DNA of 64,000 nucleotides from the NCBI GenBank assembly GCA_964501415.1, contig CAZCSL010000006.1, positions 7,686 to 71,685 on the forward strand. Direction: 5' to 3'. The translations under genes were made by a program, and so were the position numbers. Shown here in pieces: positions 33,814-42,766 of this stretch. The DNA is from B1SED10-225 sp964501415 (GTDB taxonomy: Bacteria > Bacillota_I > Bacilli_A > Izemoplasmatales > Izemoplasmataceae). How positions within the stretch are numbered: the first letter of the stretch is position 1; each line of letters begins with the position of its first letter. Under the pieces are notes generated by a model that saw only the letters and a list, made by a program, of their open reading frames with translations, did not search any database and was not told the DNA's origin.

Positions 33814-35853
33814 TTATTCCCCGTTACAAACTATCTTGCCATCGGGAAGTTCAACCATTAAATCGTTGCCTTCTTCGCAAGTCTCACCGGTTGGCTTGCC
33901 CCGCAGGATGTTTTTACACTTGGGGAAATTATCGCATGCATAGAAGGTATTTCCTTTGTTTTTACCTCTTTTTGCAATCCGTTCAACAATCTTCCCTTTT
34001 TTGCATTTAGGACAAGTAATGTCGGTTTTTTCAGTTTCTTTTTGACCTTCTTCAGGTTTGATATATTTACATTTTGGATACGCACTACAAGCCTCAAATG
34101 TCCCATATCGAGACTGGCGGTAAACCATGGGTGAGCCACATTTAGGACAGTCTTCACCGGTTGTTTTAGGTGCGAGCTTTTCCATTTCCTGGTTGGCTTT
34201 TTCAACTAAAGGCATAAAGTTATGATAAAACGCTTTGACAACTTCAGTTTGATCCGCTTCTGCTTGAGCGATATCGTCCAAAATATTTTCCATTTTGGCC
34301 GTATAATCAACGCTGATTATACGCTTAAAATAGTCTTCGAGCTTTTCGATTGTCAAACGACCCTGTTCGGTTGGATGAAACTTTTTTTCTTGTAAAGAAA
34401 CATAACGTCTTTTCTTTAACGTATCGACAGTCTGTGAGTATGTAGAGGGTCGTCCAATACCCAAGTCTTCCATTTCTTTAATTAAAGTTGCTTCGGTATA
34501 TCTTGCCGGAGGTTGGGTAAAGTGTTGAGACTTTTCGATGGCGTTAGACTCGATTTTTTGACCTTCTTCAAGCGTAGGCAAAGTTGTCACTTTAGTACTT
34601 TCATAAGGGCTATAAACCTTGAGATAACCATCAAAATTTAACGCTTGGGCTTTGGCGGTGAAAATCGTCATTTGATTTTCGAGGCGCAAGGTCGTATTTT
34701 CCAGTAATGCCGGTGCCATTAAGGTGGCCAAAGAACGTGCATAAATCATCTTATACAGCTTATATTCATCGGTGCTTAAGTACGGTTTAATCTTGTCGGG
34801 ATGATATTGTGTATGGGTCGGACGAATCGCCTCATGCGCATCTTGGGTGTTTTTTTTGCTTTGGTGTTTACGCATGCGTCCCACGTAATCTTTACCAAAC
34901 TGTTTTTCGATGAAAGCCTGAGTTGGTTTAATAAAAGATTGAGACAATCTGGTGGAATCGGTACGCATATAGGTAATTAAACCAACGGTCTCATCTTTTA
35001 ACGTTATACCTTCATACAACTTTTGAGCAATCATCATCGTCTTTTGAGCCGTGAAGTTTAGACGATTAGAAGCTTCTTGTTGTAAACTTGACGTTGTAAA
35101 AGGAGGTTTAGCTTGTTTTTTTCGTTGTCTTTTTTTAATACTTTTTACTAAGAAATAACGTGAAAGTTTATCTAAAACTTTTTGAGCTTCGCTTTCACTA
35201 GAAAGTTGTGTTTTTTTATTGTTAATTCGGCTTAGGTCAGCTTCAAAATCTTCAAATGTAGCTTTTATCTTCCAGTATTCCTCTTTTACAAATGCTTCAA
35301 TTTCCCGTTCTTTATCGACGATTATTTTTAAAGCCGCACTTTGAACTCGGCCCGCGGATTTGCTTTTAATTTTGTTTTGCAGTAATTTGGATAACTTAAA
35401 ACCAATGATGCGATCTAAAATACGTCTAGTCTCTTGTGAAGATACTAAATTCAAATCAAGATCGCGACAATCTTCAAATGCTTGTGTTACAGCGGATTTG
35501 GTGACCTCATTAAAAATAACACGATGAAACGTAGACCCCTTTGCTTTAGGTTCCAAAACTTCTTTAAGATGCCAACTAATCGCTTCACCTTCTCGGTCTG
35601 GGTCGGTTGCGAGATAAATTTCTTTAGCTTTTTTAGCTTGCGTTTGTAATTCTTGGATGATTTTTTGTTTATCTTTTAACGTTGAATAACTGGGTTTGAA
35701 GTCGTTTTCAATATCTAAGCCCAGCCCCCCCACATTACTAATAGAAAGGTCTCTAATATGACCTTTAGAAGATAATACCTGATAATCATTACCAAGGTAT
35801 TGTTTAATGGTTTTTGATTTTGAGGGTGATTCGACAATAACTAGCTTTTCCAT
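33814..35853 (-). CDS. topA: DNA topoisomerase I
   Basis: Type IA enzyme that relaxes negative supercoils. 679 residues. The Toprim domain opens with LVIVESPSKSKTIKQYLG; acidic ATDPDREGEAISWHL; the catalytic Tyr is in GLITYMRTDSTRLS (about 295). The C-terminal part carries two full four-cysteine zinc ribbons (CPKCGSPMV...CSAYPKCKY and CPKCKKGKI...CDNFPKCKN) and ends with a short degenerate third (GETCEEGNDLM). It follows prmC by about 46 bases and may share the prfA transcript. Confidence 0.97.
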   Translation of the reverse strand: MEKLVIVESPSKSKTIKQYLGNDYQVLSSKGHIRDLSISNVGGLGLDIENDFKPSYSTLKDKQKIIQELQTQAKKAKEIYLATDPDREGEAISWHLKEVLEPKAKGSTFHRVIFNEVTKSAVTQAFEDCRDLDLNLVSSQETRRILDRIIGFKLSKLLQNKIKSKSAGRVQSAALKIIVDKEREIEAFVKEEYWKIKATFEDFEADLSRINNKKTQLSSESEAQKVLDKLSRYFLVKSIKKRQRKKQAKPPFTTSSLQQEASNRLNFTAQKTMMIAQKLYEGITLKDETVGLITYMRTDSTRLSQSFIKPTQAFIEKQFGKDYVGRMRKHQSKKNTQDAHEAIRPTHTQYHPDKIKPYLSTDEYKLYKMIYARSLATLMAPALLENTTLRLENQMTIFTAKAQALNFDGYLKVYSPYESTKVTTLPTLEEGQKIESNAIEKSQHFTQPPARYTEATLIKEMEDLGIGRPSTYSQTVDTLKKRRYVSLQEKKFHPTEQGRLTIEKLEDYFKRIISVDYTAKMENILDDIAQAEADQTEVVKAFYHNFMPLVEKANQEMEKLAPKTTGEDCPKCGSPMVYRQSRYGTFEACSAYPKCKYIKPEEGQKETEKTDITCPKCKKGKIVERIAKRGKNKGNTFYACDNFPKCKNILRGKPTGETCEEGNDLMVELPDGKIVCNGE

Positions 35854-35899
35854 AAGCTCAACTCCTGGAGGCTATTATGACACAATTTGAGAAAAAGTG

Positions 35900-36790
35900 T
35901 CAAGATTTAGACCTTATCAATCTTCTTTTAGATTCTGGTTTGGCTCTATCCATCACAAACGTCATTCTATCCTTGCCTTGCATGTCTTTCTTCTGTATGA
36001 TTTGTACATGTTTTAATTCTTTCTTTATCAGTTTCTTAAGGGCTTTAGATTTGTCCCAAGCATGTTCAAAAGCAATCAAGTAGTGGTCGTTAAGTTTAAA
36101 ACGAACATCTTTGATGATTTTTCGATAGTAATCTAAACCATCTAGCCCACCAAAAAGCGCAATATGAGGTTCGTGGTCTTTTACGAGTGGCTCAACGTAT
36201 TCGTCGTTAGGAATATAGGGTGGATTCGATACAATGATATCGAATTTTTGACCATTGACTGGTTCCATTAAGTCCCCTTTGTAGAACGTTACATTCGTCT
36301 GGAAATGTTTATTGTTTTTTTCAGCTAAAGATAGCGCTTTTTCAGAAATTTCAGTCCCGACAGCTTGAATGCGCTTGTCTTCTAGTGCCAAAGTAATGGC
36401 CAAGCATCCAGAACCCGTTCCAACATCTAGCAAAGATAGCGATTTGTAGCCTTCAAAATGCTCATCAATCATATCTAAGGTATTGGCAACCAATTCCTCA
36501 GTTTCACATCGTGGAATCATGGCTTCTGGACCCACTTCAAACGTATGGCCAAAAAACACTTCTTCTTTAGTGATGTGTTGAACAGGGATATCTTTGGTCA
36601 CATAATCATCTACGGCCCTTAAGAAAGCTTTATAGCGTTCTTCTGGCATCGGTTTATCAAGGTTGTTAACTAGTTTGGTTTGATTAAAGTTTGTAAAATG
36701 CATCATCAAGATTTTAATGGCAGATGGTTCTTTATGGTTATCAAGCGCATATTGCTCATTGATTTTTAAAGCTTCTTTGTACGTTATCAT
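35900..36790 (-). CDS. prmC: Peptide chain release factor N5-glutamine methyltransferase
   Basis: Methylates the glutamine of the GGQ motif in RF1/RF2. 296 residues: an N-terminal helical substrate-recognition domain (about 1-80) and a SAM-dependent Rossmann domain with LDVGTGSGCLAITLAL, and the catalytic NPPY in IIVSNPPYIPNDEYVEP. It lies directly downstream of prfA, its substrate gene, with 28 bases between them. Confidence 0.95.
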   Translation of the reverse strand: MITYKEALKINEQYALDNHKEPSAIKILMMHFTNFNQTKLVNNLDKPMPEERYKAFLRAVDDYVTKDIPVQHITKEEVFFGHTFEVGPEAMIPRCETEELVANTLDMIDEHFEGYKSLSLLDVGTGSGCLAITLALEDKRIQAVGTEISEKALSLAEKNNKHFQTNVTFYKGDLMEPVNGQKFDIIVSNPPYIPNDEYVEPLVKDHEPHIALFGGLDGLDYYRKIIKDVRFKLNDHYLIAFEHAWDKSKALKKLIKKELKHVQIIQKKDMQGKDRMTFVMDRAKPESKRRLIRSKS

Positions 36791-36818
36791 GGTTTTGACT
36801 CCTTATGGTGTTTCACTG

Positions 36819-37883
36819 TTAGTCACTCGATTCTAATTTACGTTGATATTCTTCATCTATCAAAGCTTCGACGATAGGATCTAAGCGTCCTTCCATCACG
36901 CGATCCAATTGCTGGATAGTGAAATTGATGCGATGATCAGTAATTCTATTTTGAGGATAGTTATACGTTCTAATTTTTTCACTACGGTCACCAGATCCGA
37001 TTTTACTCCGTCTTTCTTCACCTTCTAAAGCCCGTTTTTCTTCTTCTATTTTATCATGAAGACGGGCTCTTAAAACCTTTAACGCAGTGGCTTTGTTTTC
37101 ATGTTGGCTTTTACCGTCTTGGCATGAAACGACTAAGCCACTCGGTTCATGGGTTATTCTAACCGCAGAATCTGTGGTGTTAACGCTTTGTCCGCCTTTA
37201 CCGCTGGAGCGGAATGTATCGATGCGTAGATCGTTCATATCGATTTCCATCTCAACATCTTCTGCTTCAGGCAAAACCACAACGGTTGCAGTAGATGTGT
37301 GAACGCGACCTTGTGATTCGGTTGTCGGTACTCTTTGAACCCGGTGTGCACCCGATTCATGTTTTAAGTAGGAATACACGTGATCGCCTTTAATGATAAA
37401 TTCAATTTGAGAAAAGCCTCCGGCATCTGAATCAATGGCATTGATCACACTTAATGACCAATTTTGTTTTTCTGCATATTTTTGATACATGCGGTATAAG
37501 TCTCCGGCAAATATATTGGCTTCAGATCCACCAGCTGCCCCTCTGATTTCTACGATAACATTCTTTTCATCATTAGGATCTTTAGGAATCAGCAAGCGGT
37601 GCAATTGTTCTTGTAATGTTTCCAATTTTTGCTTGTTTTCTTCTAGTTCATGAAGAGCCATGTCACGAATATCTGGATCTGGGTCTTTACTCATTTCTTT
37701 GAGTTCTTCTATTTCCTGTTCAACACCCAAATATTCATCATAAATGGTTACCGTCTTCTCAAGACCGCGTAACTCTTTAGATAATTTAGTCATACGAGCA
37801 ATATCCGAGGTCACTGACGGATCGCTTAAAGCCTCATTAATTTCTTTATATCTATGTTTTATTTTTTCCAAGCGGTCTTTCAT
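36819..37883 (-). CDS. prfA: Peptide chain release factor 1
   Basis: Recognises UAA and UAG stops and triggers peptide release. 354 residues from the ATG at 37883 (MKDRLEKIKHRYKEINEAL), chosen over GTG three codons earlier because GGGAGTG lies in front. The catalytic GGQ is in SSGKGGQSVNTTDSAVRITH; the anticodon-like PxT appears as RVPTTESQGRVH. Presence of RF1 fits the standard code; RF2 for UGA stops is not in the window. Confidence 0.97.
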   Translation of the reverse strand: MKDRLEKIKHRYKEINEALSDPSVTSDIARMTKLSKELRGLEKTVTIYDEYLGVEQEIEELKEMSKDPDPDIRDMALHELEENKQKLETLQEQLHRLLIPKDPNDEKNVIVEIRGAAGGSEANIFAGDLYRMYQKYAEKQNWSLSVINAIDSDAGGFSQIEFIIKGDHVYSYLKHESGAHRVQRVPTTESQGRVHTSTATVVVLPEAEDVEMEIDMNDLRIDTFRSSGKGGQSVNTTDSAVRITHEPSGLVVSCQDGKSQHENKATALKVLRARLHDKIEEEKRALEGEERRSKIGSGDRSEKIRTYNYPQNRITDHRINFTIQQLDRVMEGRLDPIVEALIDEEYQRKLESSD

Positions 37884-37961
37884 ACCAATCACTCCCGGGC
37901 TATTATACTTTAAGGTCTCGCGATTTTCAAGCTAAACCGATGTAAGTTTATCATGCCGTAT

Positions 37962-37989
37962 ATTATAGCACTTAAAGAATTAAAATCAA
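37962..37989 (-). promoter_or_regulatory. Promoter of prfA-prmC-topA
   Basis: Minus strand TTGATT (37984-37989), spacer 16, TATAAT (37962-37967) with an extended TGC before it. Leader about 70 nt. Confidence 0.6.
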
Positions 37990-38054
37990 TCTTTACTGCG
38001 TATAGGTTGCCTAAAATACACTGAAAAAAAGTTATCTCAACGCTTGAGGGTTGA

Positions 38055-38086
38055 AAAAAGTGCTTAGATAACAAGCACTTTTCAAA
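38055..38086 (-). terminator. Terminator downstream of dnaB
   Basis: Minus strand AAGTGCTTGTTATCTAAGCACTT followed by T residues. Confidence 0.8.
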
Positions 38087-38108
38087 TCATTATGATAATT
38101 ATTCATTC

Positions 38109-39473
38109 TTAATCCAAATCATCTAAAACATCAGAATCTTCACTACTATCCGTTTGTGCTTTGGTTTTAAACTGAGAGTAGTTTTTTCTAAAAATCAAGG
38201 GGAACCCCTTCATGTTGGTCGCTCCTGAACGGTTCTTAGCAACCATAACATCAACTTGGTTAGGGCGTTCGCTATCTTTGTTGTAATAATCATCACGGTA
38301 TAAGAACAATACTACATCGGCATCTTGTTCAATGGATCCCGATTCTCTTAAATCTGCCATGATCGGTATTTTTTCAGGCCTTTGCTCAACGCTTCTAGAA
38401 AGCTGAGACAAAGCAACTACGGGCACCTTTAACTCCCTTGCCATTTCTTTAAGGGTTCTTGATATTTCACTGACTTCTTGTACGCGGTTCGTTTGATTTT
38501 TAGAACCGCTTAACAACTGTAAGTAGTCGATGACCACCAAATCCAAACGGTTTTCTTGTTTTAGTTTTCTACACTTCTGTCTTAAATCGGTAACCTTTAC
38601 CGTGCCTGAATCATCGAATAAAATGTTAAGTTTTTGCAAGCTATCGGAAGCGACCGATAATTGTTGCCATTCATAACCGTTCAAATCGCCCGTTTTTAGT
38701 TTAGTAGACGGTACGCTAGACTCACTAGATAACATCCTAGAAACTAGCTGGTCTACGCCCATTTCTAAAGAGAAAAAGGCAATGTAGGGTCTTGATTTAA
38801 GCTTTGCAATATTGGTAGCAATATTAAGCGCAAAAGCACTCTTACCCATCGAAGGCCTTGCGGCAATTACATATAACTCTGTTGGCTGCAAACCCAAGGT
38901 ATAATGATTTAACATATTAAACCCCGTATCGAGTCCTGTAAGTTCTCCTATTTGGTTTTTAGCGTCTTCTGTTTTTCTAACAACGGATTCTGTAACTTCT
39001 TTTAGGGTAATGAAATCACTGGCTCTACGCGAGCGGGCAACATCGAAAACCTTTTGTTCAGCCTCGTTGATATAATCATTTAAATCTTTGGCAATAAAAC
39101 CTTTTTCAAAGATTTGCTTAGATACATTAATCATGTTTCTAACCACCGCTTTATCACGAACAATGTTAATGTGATGTTCAAGATTCATGATAGAAGGCGT
39201 GGTATCCGCAAGCCCTAAGATATAATCTGAACCACCGGCTTCCTCTAGTAATTGCTGGGTTTCTAAACGATCGATCAAGGTCGTATAATCGATGTCAATG
39301 TTATCTTGAAACAGCTCCAAAATTGCACCATAAATAATGCGGTGACGGCGATTGTAAAAGTCATCTTTATTTAAAGCATCCGAAATGGTCTTTACGGTGT
39401 TTTGATCGATAAACACCGAACCTAGTACGTTTTGTTCGGCATCAATATTGTGCGGAATGTTTTGCGTGTCCAT
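38109..39473 (-). CDS. dnaB: Replicative DNA helicase
   Basis: Hexameric helicase that drives the replication fork. 454 residues: N-terminal DnaB domain (NIDAEQNVLGSVFIDQ to about 115), linker helix, then a RecA-like motor with Walker A AARPSMGKSAFALNIA, DLVVIDYLQLLSG and SQLSRSVEQRPEKIPIMADL, and GSIEQDADVVLFLYRDDYY. The order gdpP-rplI-dnaB is as in Bacillus (where the helicase gene is called dnaC). Two bases separate it from the fusion gene upstream. Confidence 0.97.
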   Translation of the reverse strand: MDTQNIPHNIDAEQNVLGSVFIDQNTVKTISDALNKDDFYNRRHRIIYGAILELFQDNIDIDYTTLIDRLETQQLLEEAGGSDYILGLADTTPSIMNLEHHINIVRDKAVVRNMINVSKQIFEKGFIAKDLNDYINEAEQKVFDVARSRRASDFITLKEVTESVVRKTEDAKNQIGELTGLDTGFNMLNHYTLGLQPTELYVIAARPSMGKSAFALNIATNIAKLKSRPYIAFFSLEMGVDQLVSRMLSSESSVPSTKLKTGDLNGYEWQQLSVASDSLQKLNILFDDSGTVKVTDLRQKCRKLKQENRLDLVVIDYLQLLSGSKNQTNRVQEVSEISRTLKEMARELKVPVVALSQLSRSVEQRPEKIPIMADLRESGSIEQDADVVLFLYRDDYYNKDSERPNQVDVMVAKNRSGATNMKGFPLIFRKNYSQFKTKAQTDSSEDSDVLDDLD

Positions 39474-39475
39474 AA

Positions 39476-39919
39476 TTATGCCTCCAAGACAAGTAGTTCA
39501 AACTGCGCTTGAATATCCTTGTGCAATTTAACGTTGAGCGTATATGTACCCAAAGCGTTTATGTCTTCTTCTAATTGGATTTTACGTTTGTCCAAATCGA
39601 TGTTGTGTTGTTCTTTAAAGGCAGCTGAAATTTGTTTGGTAGTAATTTTCCCAAAAAATTTACCGCCCTTACCAAGCTTAACATATACTTTAACCGCACG
39701 ATAATCAATTTGCTTTTTCAAAGCTTTCATGTCTTCGATATGTTGCAATTCTGCTTGATGCGCTTTTTCTCGTTCATCTTCTATCGCTTGTAAGTTCTCT
39801 GGTGTAGCTTCTATGGCTTGTTTTGAAGTTAATAAATAATTACCAAATCCAGGTGCAACCTCAACGATTTCACCTTTTTTTCCTTGGTTTTTAACATCTT
39901 TTTGTAAAATAACTTTCAT
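39476..39919 (-). CDS. rplI: 50S ribosomal protein L9, internal start within the GdpP-L9 frame
   Basis: The last 147 codons of the long frame are a complete L9: MKVILQKDVKNQGKKGEIVE, the first globular domain with GFGNYLLTSKQAIEAT, a long connecting helix, and the C-terminal rRNA-binding domain (KLGKGGKFFGKITTKQISAAF). Its methionine (39917-39919) is preceded by a strong ribosome site AGGAGGG (39927-39933) at seven bases, far better than expected by chance inside a coding frame. So free L9 is probably made by internal initiation, even though no stop codon separates it from gdpP. Free L9 is what the ribosome needs. Confidence 0.8.
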   Translation of the reverse strand: MKVILQKDVKNQGKKGEIVEVAPGFGNYLLTSKQAIEATPENLQAIEDEREKAHQAELQHIEDMKALKKQIDYRAVKVYVKLGKGGKFFGKITTKQISAAFKEQHNIDLDKRKIQLEEDINALGTYTLNVKLHKDIQAQFELLVLEA

Positions 39920-41935
39920 AGGTCTTCCCTCCTGTTTAAGCTGTTCTAAATGTTTTTGTAGTTTTGCTTTTACATCATGTTTATCTTCATTTTCTAGCTG
40001 AGCTCCAGCGTTATTCAAATGACCACCACCACCAAAGGCTTCCATAATTCTTTGAACACTAAAACCTTCTAAACTTCGCGCACTAATACCGACTTCATTA
40101 CTATCAATATCTCCGATGGCAAATGCGGCAACCACATATTCAATTTCTAGTAAATCATCAGCAACTTTAGCTAAAAGACTTCTATCTGCTTCTATCTCAT
40201 CAGGAACGACAACTAAAGCGAAACGCTTACTGATGATTTCAGCACGTCGGAATAAGTCACCTTTAATTTGAATATCTTTAAACGATTCTCTTAATATGTT
40301 TCGTATTTTGTAGGTATCCGCATTAAATTTTCTTAAAATCGCAGCGGCCTCAAAGGTTCGAGCCCCGGTTCTATACGTGAAATTATTGGTATCTACTATC
40401 ATTCCAGCTAACATAATCGTAGCTTCAAACGGGTTCAGTTCGACCGTTTTAGGAAAGACGCTTAGCATCTCGACCACCAGCTCGCTACTACTAGAAGCAT
40501 AAGGTTCAATATAAGCAACATCCACTTCCTCGATGGCATCTGATAATTTTCGGTGATGGTCAATAATCGCTAGTGTATTGCTTTTTTGTAAAACTTTATC
40601 ACTAATTAACTGACCATGAGAATGATGGTCAACTAAAATCAATACGCTTTGCTTATCCATCATACTTAACGCTTTTTCCGGTGAAATGATATGGTCTAAC
40701 AAAGAAACATATTCGTATTCCATCAATGTGATGATTTTTGCGACCGTCGGATCCAAAGCGTCAAAGTCAACCACAATATAAGCATCCTTCTTTGCCGCGA
40801 TTGCCATTTTCATCATGCCGATTGCACTACCTAAAGCATCACAATCAGGAAAAGTGTGTGGCATAATGAAAACCCTAGATGCAGGCGCAAACAACAAATC
40901 GAGTTTTTGGGCGTGTATACGACTAGAGATACGGGTTCGTTTTTCTTGGGTATTGGTATTACCCCCAAAATACTTGAAGTTCTCACCTTGAATGTTGATG
41001 GCAATCTGATCGCCACCTCTAGATAAAGCAAGGTCTAAAGCTTCTTCCGCAGTAGAAGCCAAAACGGCCAATGGAATGTTAGCACAAGCAAAACCACCGC
41101 TTAGACTAACTACCAAATCATGTTCTTTTGAGATTTGAGCAATATCATCTAAAACATCAAACTCTTGGGAAATAATGTGTTCCAAATTTTTCCGATACAT
41201 ATAAACAAATATTTTAGATGCCGTCACAGGTACCAAATGGCATTCATTATCCATAGCCCACTTATCTAACAACCCTAGATATTCACCCTGAATCTCGTTG
41301 CGTTTTTTTACATCTAATATACTCAAGGCTTCTTCGAAATTATCTAGATGTAAAACGCCGATAGCCATGGTTTTTTGTTGATAGGCATTTTTGATTTCTA
41401 TTTTTTCATGAACATTATCTATAAACAAAGCTTGAGCATGCTTTGCATATTGTACACTATAGTAATGATTATAAATGTTAAAGGTTTCTGCTTTTTTTAA
41501 CCGTTGGCTTTGCAAAGCTTTAAAAATCGGTTCGTGAATTTTTTCCAAAGGTCTATCGTGTAATACGTTGTCAAAAATTCGCTTTGCCGTAGCATTGGCA
41601 AACGTAATATTATAAGTTTCATCTAAAATGATAATGCCCGTTGGCATCGTGTTAATAATATGCTCATCTAAAGCCGATTTCTTTTTGAACAAAGCTTTTA
41701 GTTCGTCTAATTCACTTTTTCGATGTTTTAAGATGCGTTCATGCATACTTTTATCTAAATGGTAATAAGATAACGTTAGAACCAAAAAAGCGGTCAACAC
41801 CAGCAAACTAACCGTCAGATCGGTTAAGATAAAAAGACCTATGGTTAAAACGATAATCAATAATAGGTAAATGCTTAACATCGCTTTAAAACGATTTTGC
41901 ATATAAGCCACCTCTTGGGGATTTTGTATGAGCAT
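39476..41935 (-). CDS. gdpP: GdpP-type cyclic-di-AMP phosphodiesterase fused in frame to ribosomal protein L9
   Basis: A frame of 819 codons. Residues 1-672 match GdpP: two membrane helices (about 16-55), a PAS-like segment (ITFANATAKRIFD), a degenerate GGDEF domain with SLSGGFACANIPLA, then DHH-DHHA1 with DCDALGSAIG, DHHSHGQ and GGGGHLNNAGAQLE. This enzyme hydrolyses c-di-AMP, which controls potassium and osmotic balance. Residue 673 is the L9 start, with no stop between. The fused form would put L9 on a membrane enzyme. A bifunctional signalling protein/L9 of this kind is known in mollicute annotations. The internal ribosome site at 39927-39933 suggests both fusion and free L9 can be made. 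Confidence 0.93.
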   Translation of the reverse strand: MLIQNPQEVAYMQNRFKAMLSIYLLLIIVLTIGLFILTDLTVSLLVLTAFLVLTLSYYHLDKSMHERILKHRKSELDELKALFKKKSALDEHIINTMPTGIIILDETYNITFANATAKRIFDNVLHDRPLEKIHEPIFKALQSQRLKKAETFNIYNHYYSVQYAKHAQALFIDNVHEKIEIKNAYQQKTMAIGVLHLDNFEEALSILDVKKRNEIQGEYLGLLDKWAMDNECHLVPVTASKIFVYMYRKNLEHIISQEFDVLDDIAQISKEHDLVVSLSGGFACANIPLAVLASTAEEALDLALSRGGDQIAINIQGENFKYFGGNTNTQEKRTRISSRIHAQKLDLLFAPASRVFIMPHTFPDCDALGSAIGMMKMAIAAKKDAYIVVDFDALDPTVAKIITLMEYEYVSLLDHIISPEKALSMMDKQSVLILVDHHSHGQLISDKVLQKSNTLAIIDHHRKLSDAIEEVDVAYIEPYASSSSELVVEMLSVFPKTVELNPFEATIMLAGMIVDTNNFTYRTGARTFEAAAILRKFNADTYKIRNILRESFKDIQIKGDLFRRAEIISKRFALVVVPDEIEADRSLLAKVADDLLEIEYVVAAFAIGDIDSNEVGISARSLEGFSVQRIMEAFGGGGHLNNAGAQLENEDKHDVKAKLQKHLEQLKQEGRPMKVILQKDVKNQGKKGEIVEVAPGFGNYLLTSKQAIEATPENLQAIEDEREKAHQAELQHIEDMKALKKQIDYRAVKVYVKLGKGGKFFGKITTKQISAAFKEQHNIDLDKRKIQLEEDINALGTYTLNVKLHKDIQAQFELLVLEA

Positions 41936-41981
41936 ATTATATCATAGTAAACTTGGATATTCTAACGACTGTTAGGATTTC

Positions 41982-42010
41982 TTGACATAGATTGAACAAG
42001 CGACTATAAT
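41982..42010 (+). promoter_or_regulatory. Perfect-consensus promoter of the queuosine-precursor transporter gene
   Basis: TTGACA (41982-41987), spacer of 17, TATAAT (42005-42010). Start near 42017, at the beginning of the preQ1 aptamer. Confidence 0.85.
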
Positions 42011-42017
42011 GTTATTT

Positions 42018-42059
42018 TGACGCAGTTCGTAACCATCCTGCGATATCAAAACTAGGAGG
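42018..42059 (+). promoter_or_regulatory. PreQ1-I riboswitch
   Basis: Stem CGCAG (42021-42025), loop TTCGTAACCATC, stem CTGCG (42038-42042), then the A-rich tail ATATCAAAACTAGGAGG. Order and spacing match the smallest known aptamer class, which folds an H-type pseudoknot around preQ1. The tail contains the Shine-Dalgarno AGGAGG (42054-42059), so ligand binding should block translation of the downstream transporter. Confidence 0.88.
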
Positions 42060-42066
42060 CATTATG

Positions 42067-42741
42067 ATGAATGAATTATTATGGTTTGCTTTTTTATTAC
42101 TTAATTTTGTATTGGTATTAATAATGTACAAGCTCTTTGGTAAAATAGGTTTGTTTGCGTGGATTGCTATGGGTACGGTCCTAGCAAACATCCAAGTAAC
42201 AAAAACCATTGAGATTTTTACCCTAACTGCTACACTAGGTAATATCATGTATGGATCACTTTTTTTAATCACGGATACATTGAATGAAAAATACGGTTTG
42301 AAAGAAGCCAAAAAAGCGGTTTACATCGGTTTTTCATCTTTGATAGCGATGGTATTAATTATGAATATGGCCCTATGGTTTATCCCCCATAGTGATGATT
42401 TTGCACACGAAGCCTTAACAACAATCTTTTCATTAATGCCGCGCATAGCGCTTGGAAGTATGCTTGCTTATATCGTTAGTCAACTTTTGGATGTTCACCT
42501 TTTCCAAAAAATCAAAAAGACTTTTCACAGCGATAAGACGCTTTACATTAGAAACCTTGGTTCAACGTTAGCCTCACAACTAATCGATACCTTGATTTTT
42601 GTCCCGATTGCCTTTTTAGGTATTCATGAAGCTTCTATTTTAATTAATATTCTAATTACTACCTATCTTATCAAGCTTTTCGTTGCCTTGCTCGATACGC
42701 CTTTTGTATATTTGATGAAACGCATAACGCCTTTAAGCTAA
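42067..42741 (+). CDS. Queuosine precursor transporter (YhhQ/VUT family)
   Basis: A 224-residue membrane protein with about six helices that imports queuosine precursors (preQ0/preQ1 or queuine). The family core is seen as GNIMYGSLFLITDTLNEKYG, with later QLLDVHLFQKIKK and STLASQLIDTLIF. The second ATG (42067) is preferred, seven bases after AGGAGG; 42064 is possible. A preQ1-I riboswitch in the leader supports the assignment independently of sequence. No queuosine biosynthesis genes are in the window; salvage plus a tRNA-guanine transglycosylase elsewhere would be the simplest pathway. Confidence 0.9.
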   Translation: MNELLWFAFLLLNFVLVLIMYKLFGKIGLFAWIAMGTVLANIQVTKTIEIFTLTATLGNIMYGSLFLITDTLNEKYGLKEAKKAVYIGFSSLIAMVLIMNMALWFIPHSDDFAHEALTTIFSLMPRIALGSMLAYIVSQLLDVHLFQKIKKTFHSDKTLYIRNLGSTLASQLIDTLIFVPIAFLGIHEASILINILITTYLIKLFVALLDTPFVYLMKRITPLS

Positions 42742-42766
42742 AAACGCCTTAAGGCGTTTTTTTTAT
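42740..42766. terminator. Bidirectional terminator after the YhhQ gene and the 106-residue gene
   Basis: Stem AAAACGCC-TTAA-GGCGTTTT with a T8 tract on the plus strand; the A tract before it serves the minus-strand gene ending at 42763. Confidence 0.8.

Noticed and set aside
42064..42066. ATG at 42064 as the start of the YhhQ-type gene
   Set aside because: Only four bases from AGGAGG; the ATG at 42067 has the usual seven-base spacing. Kept as an alternative only.
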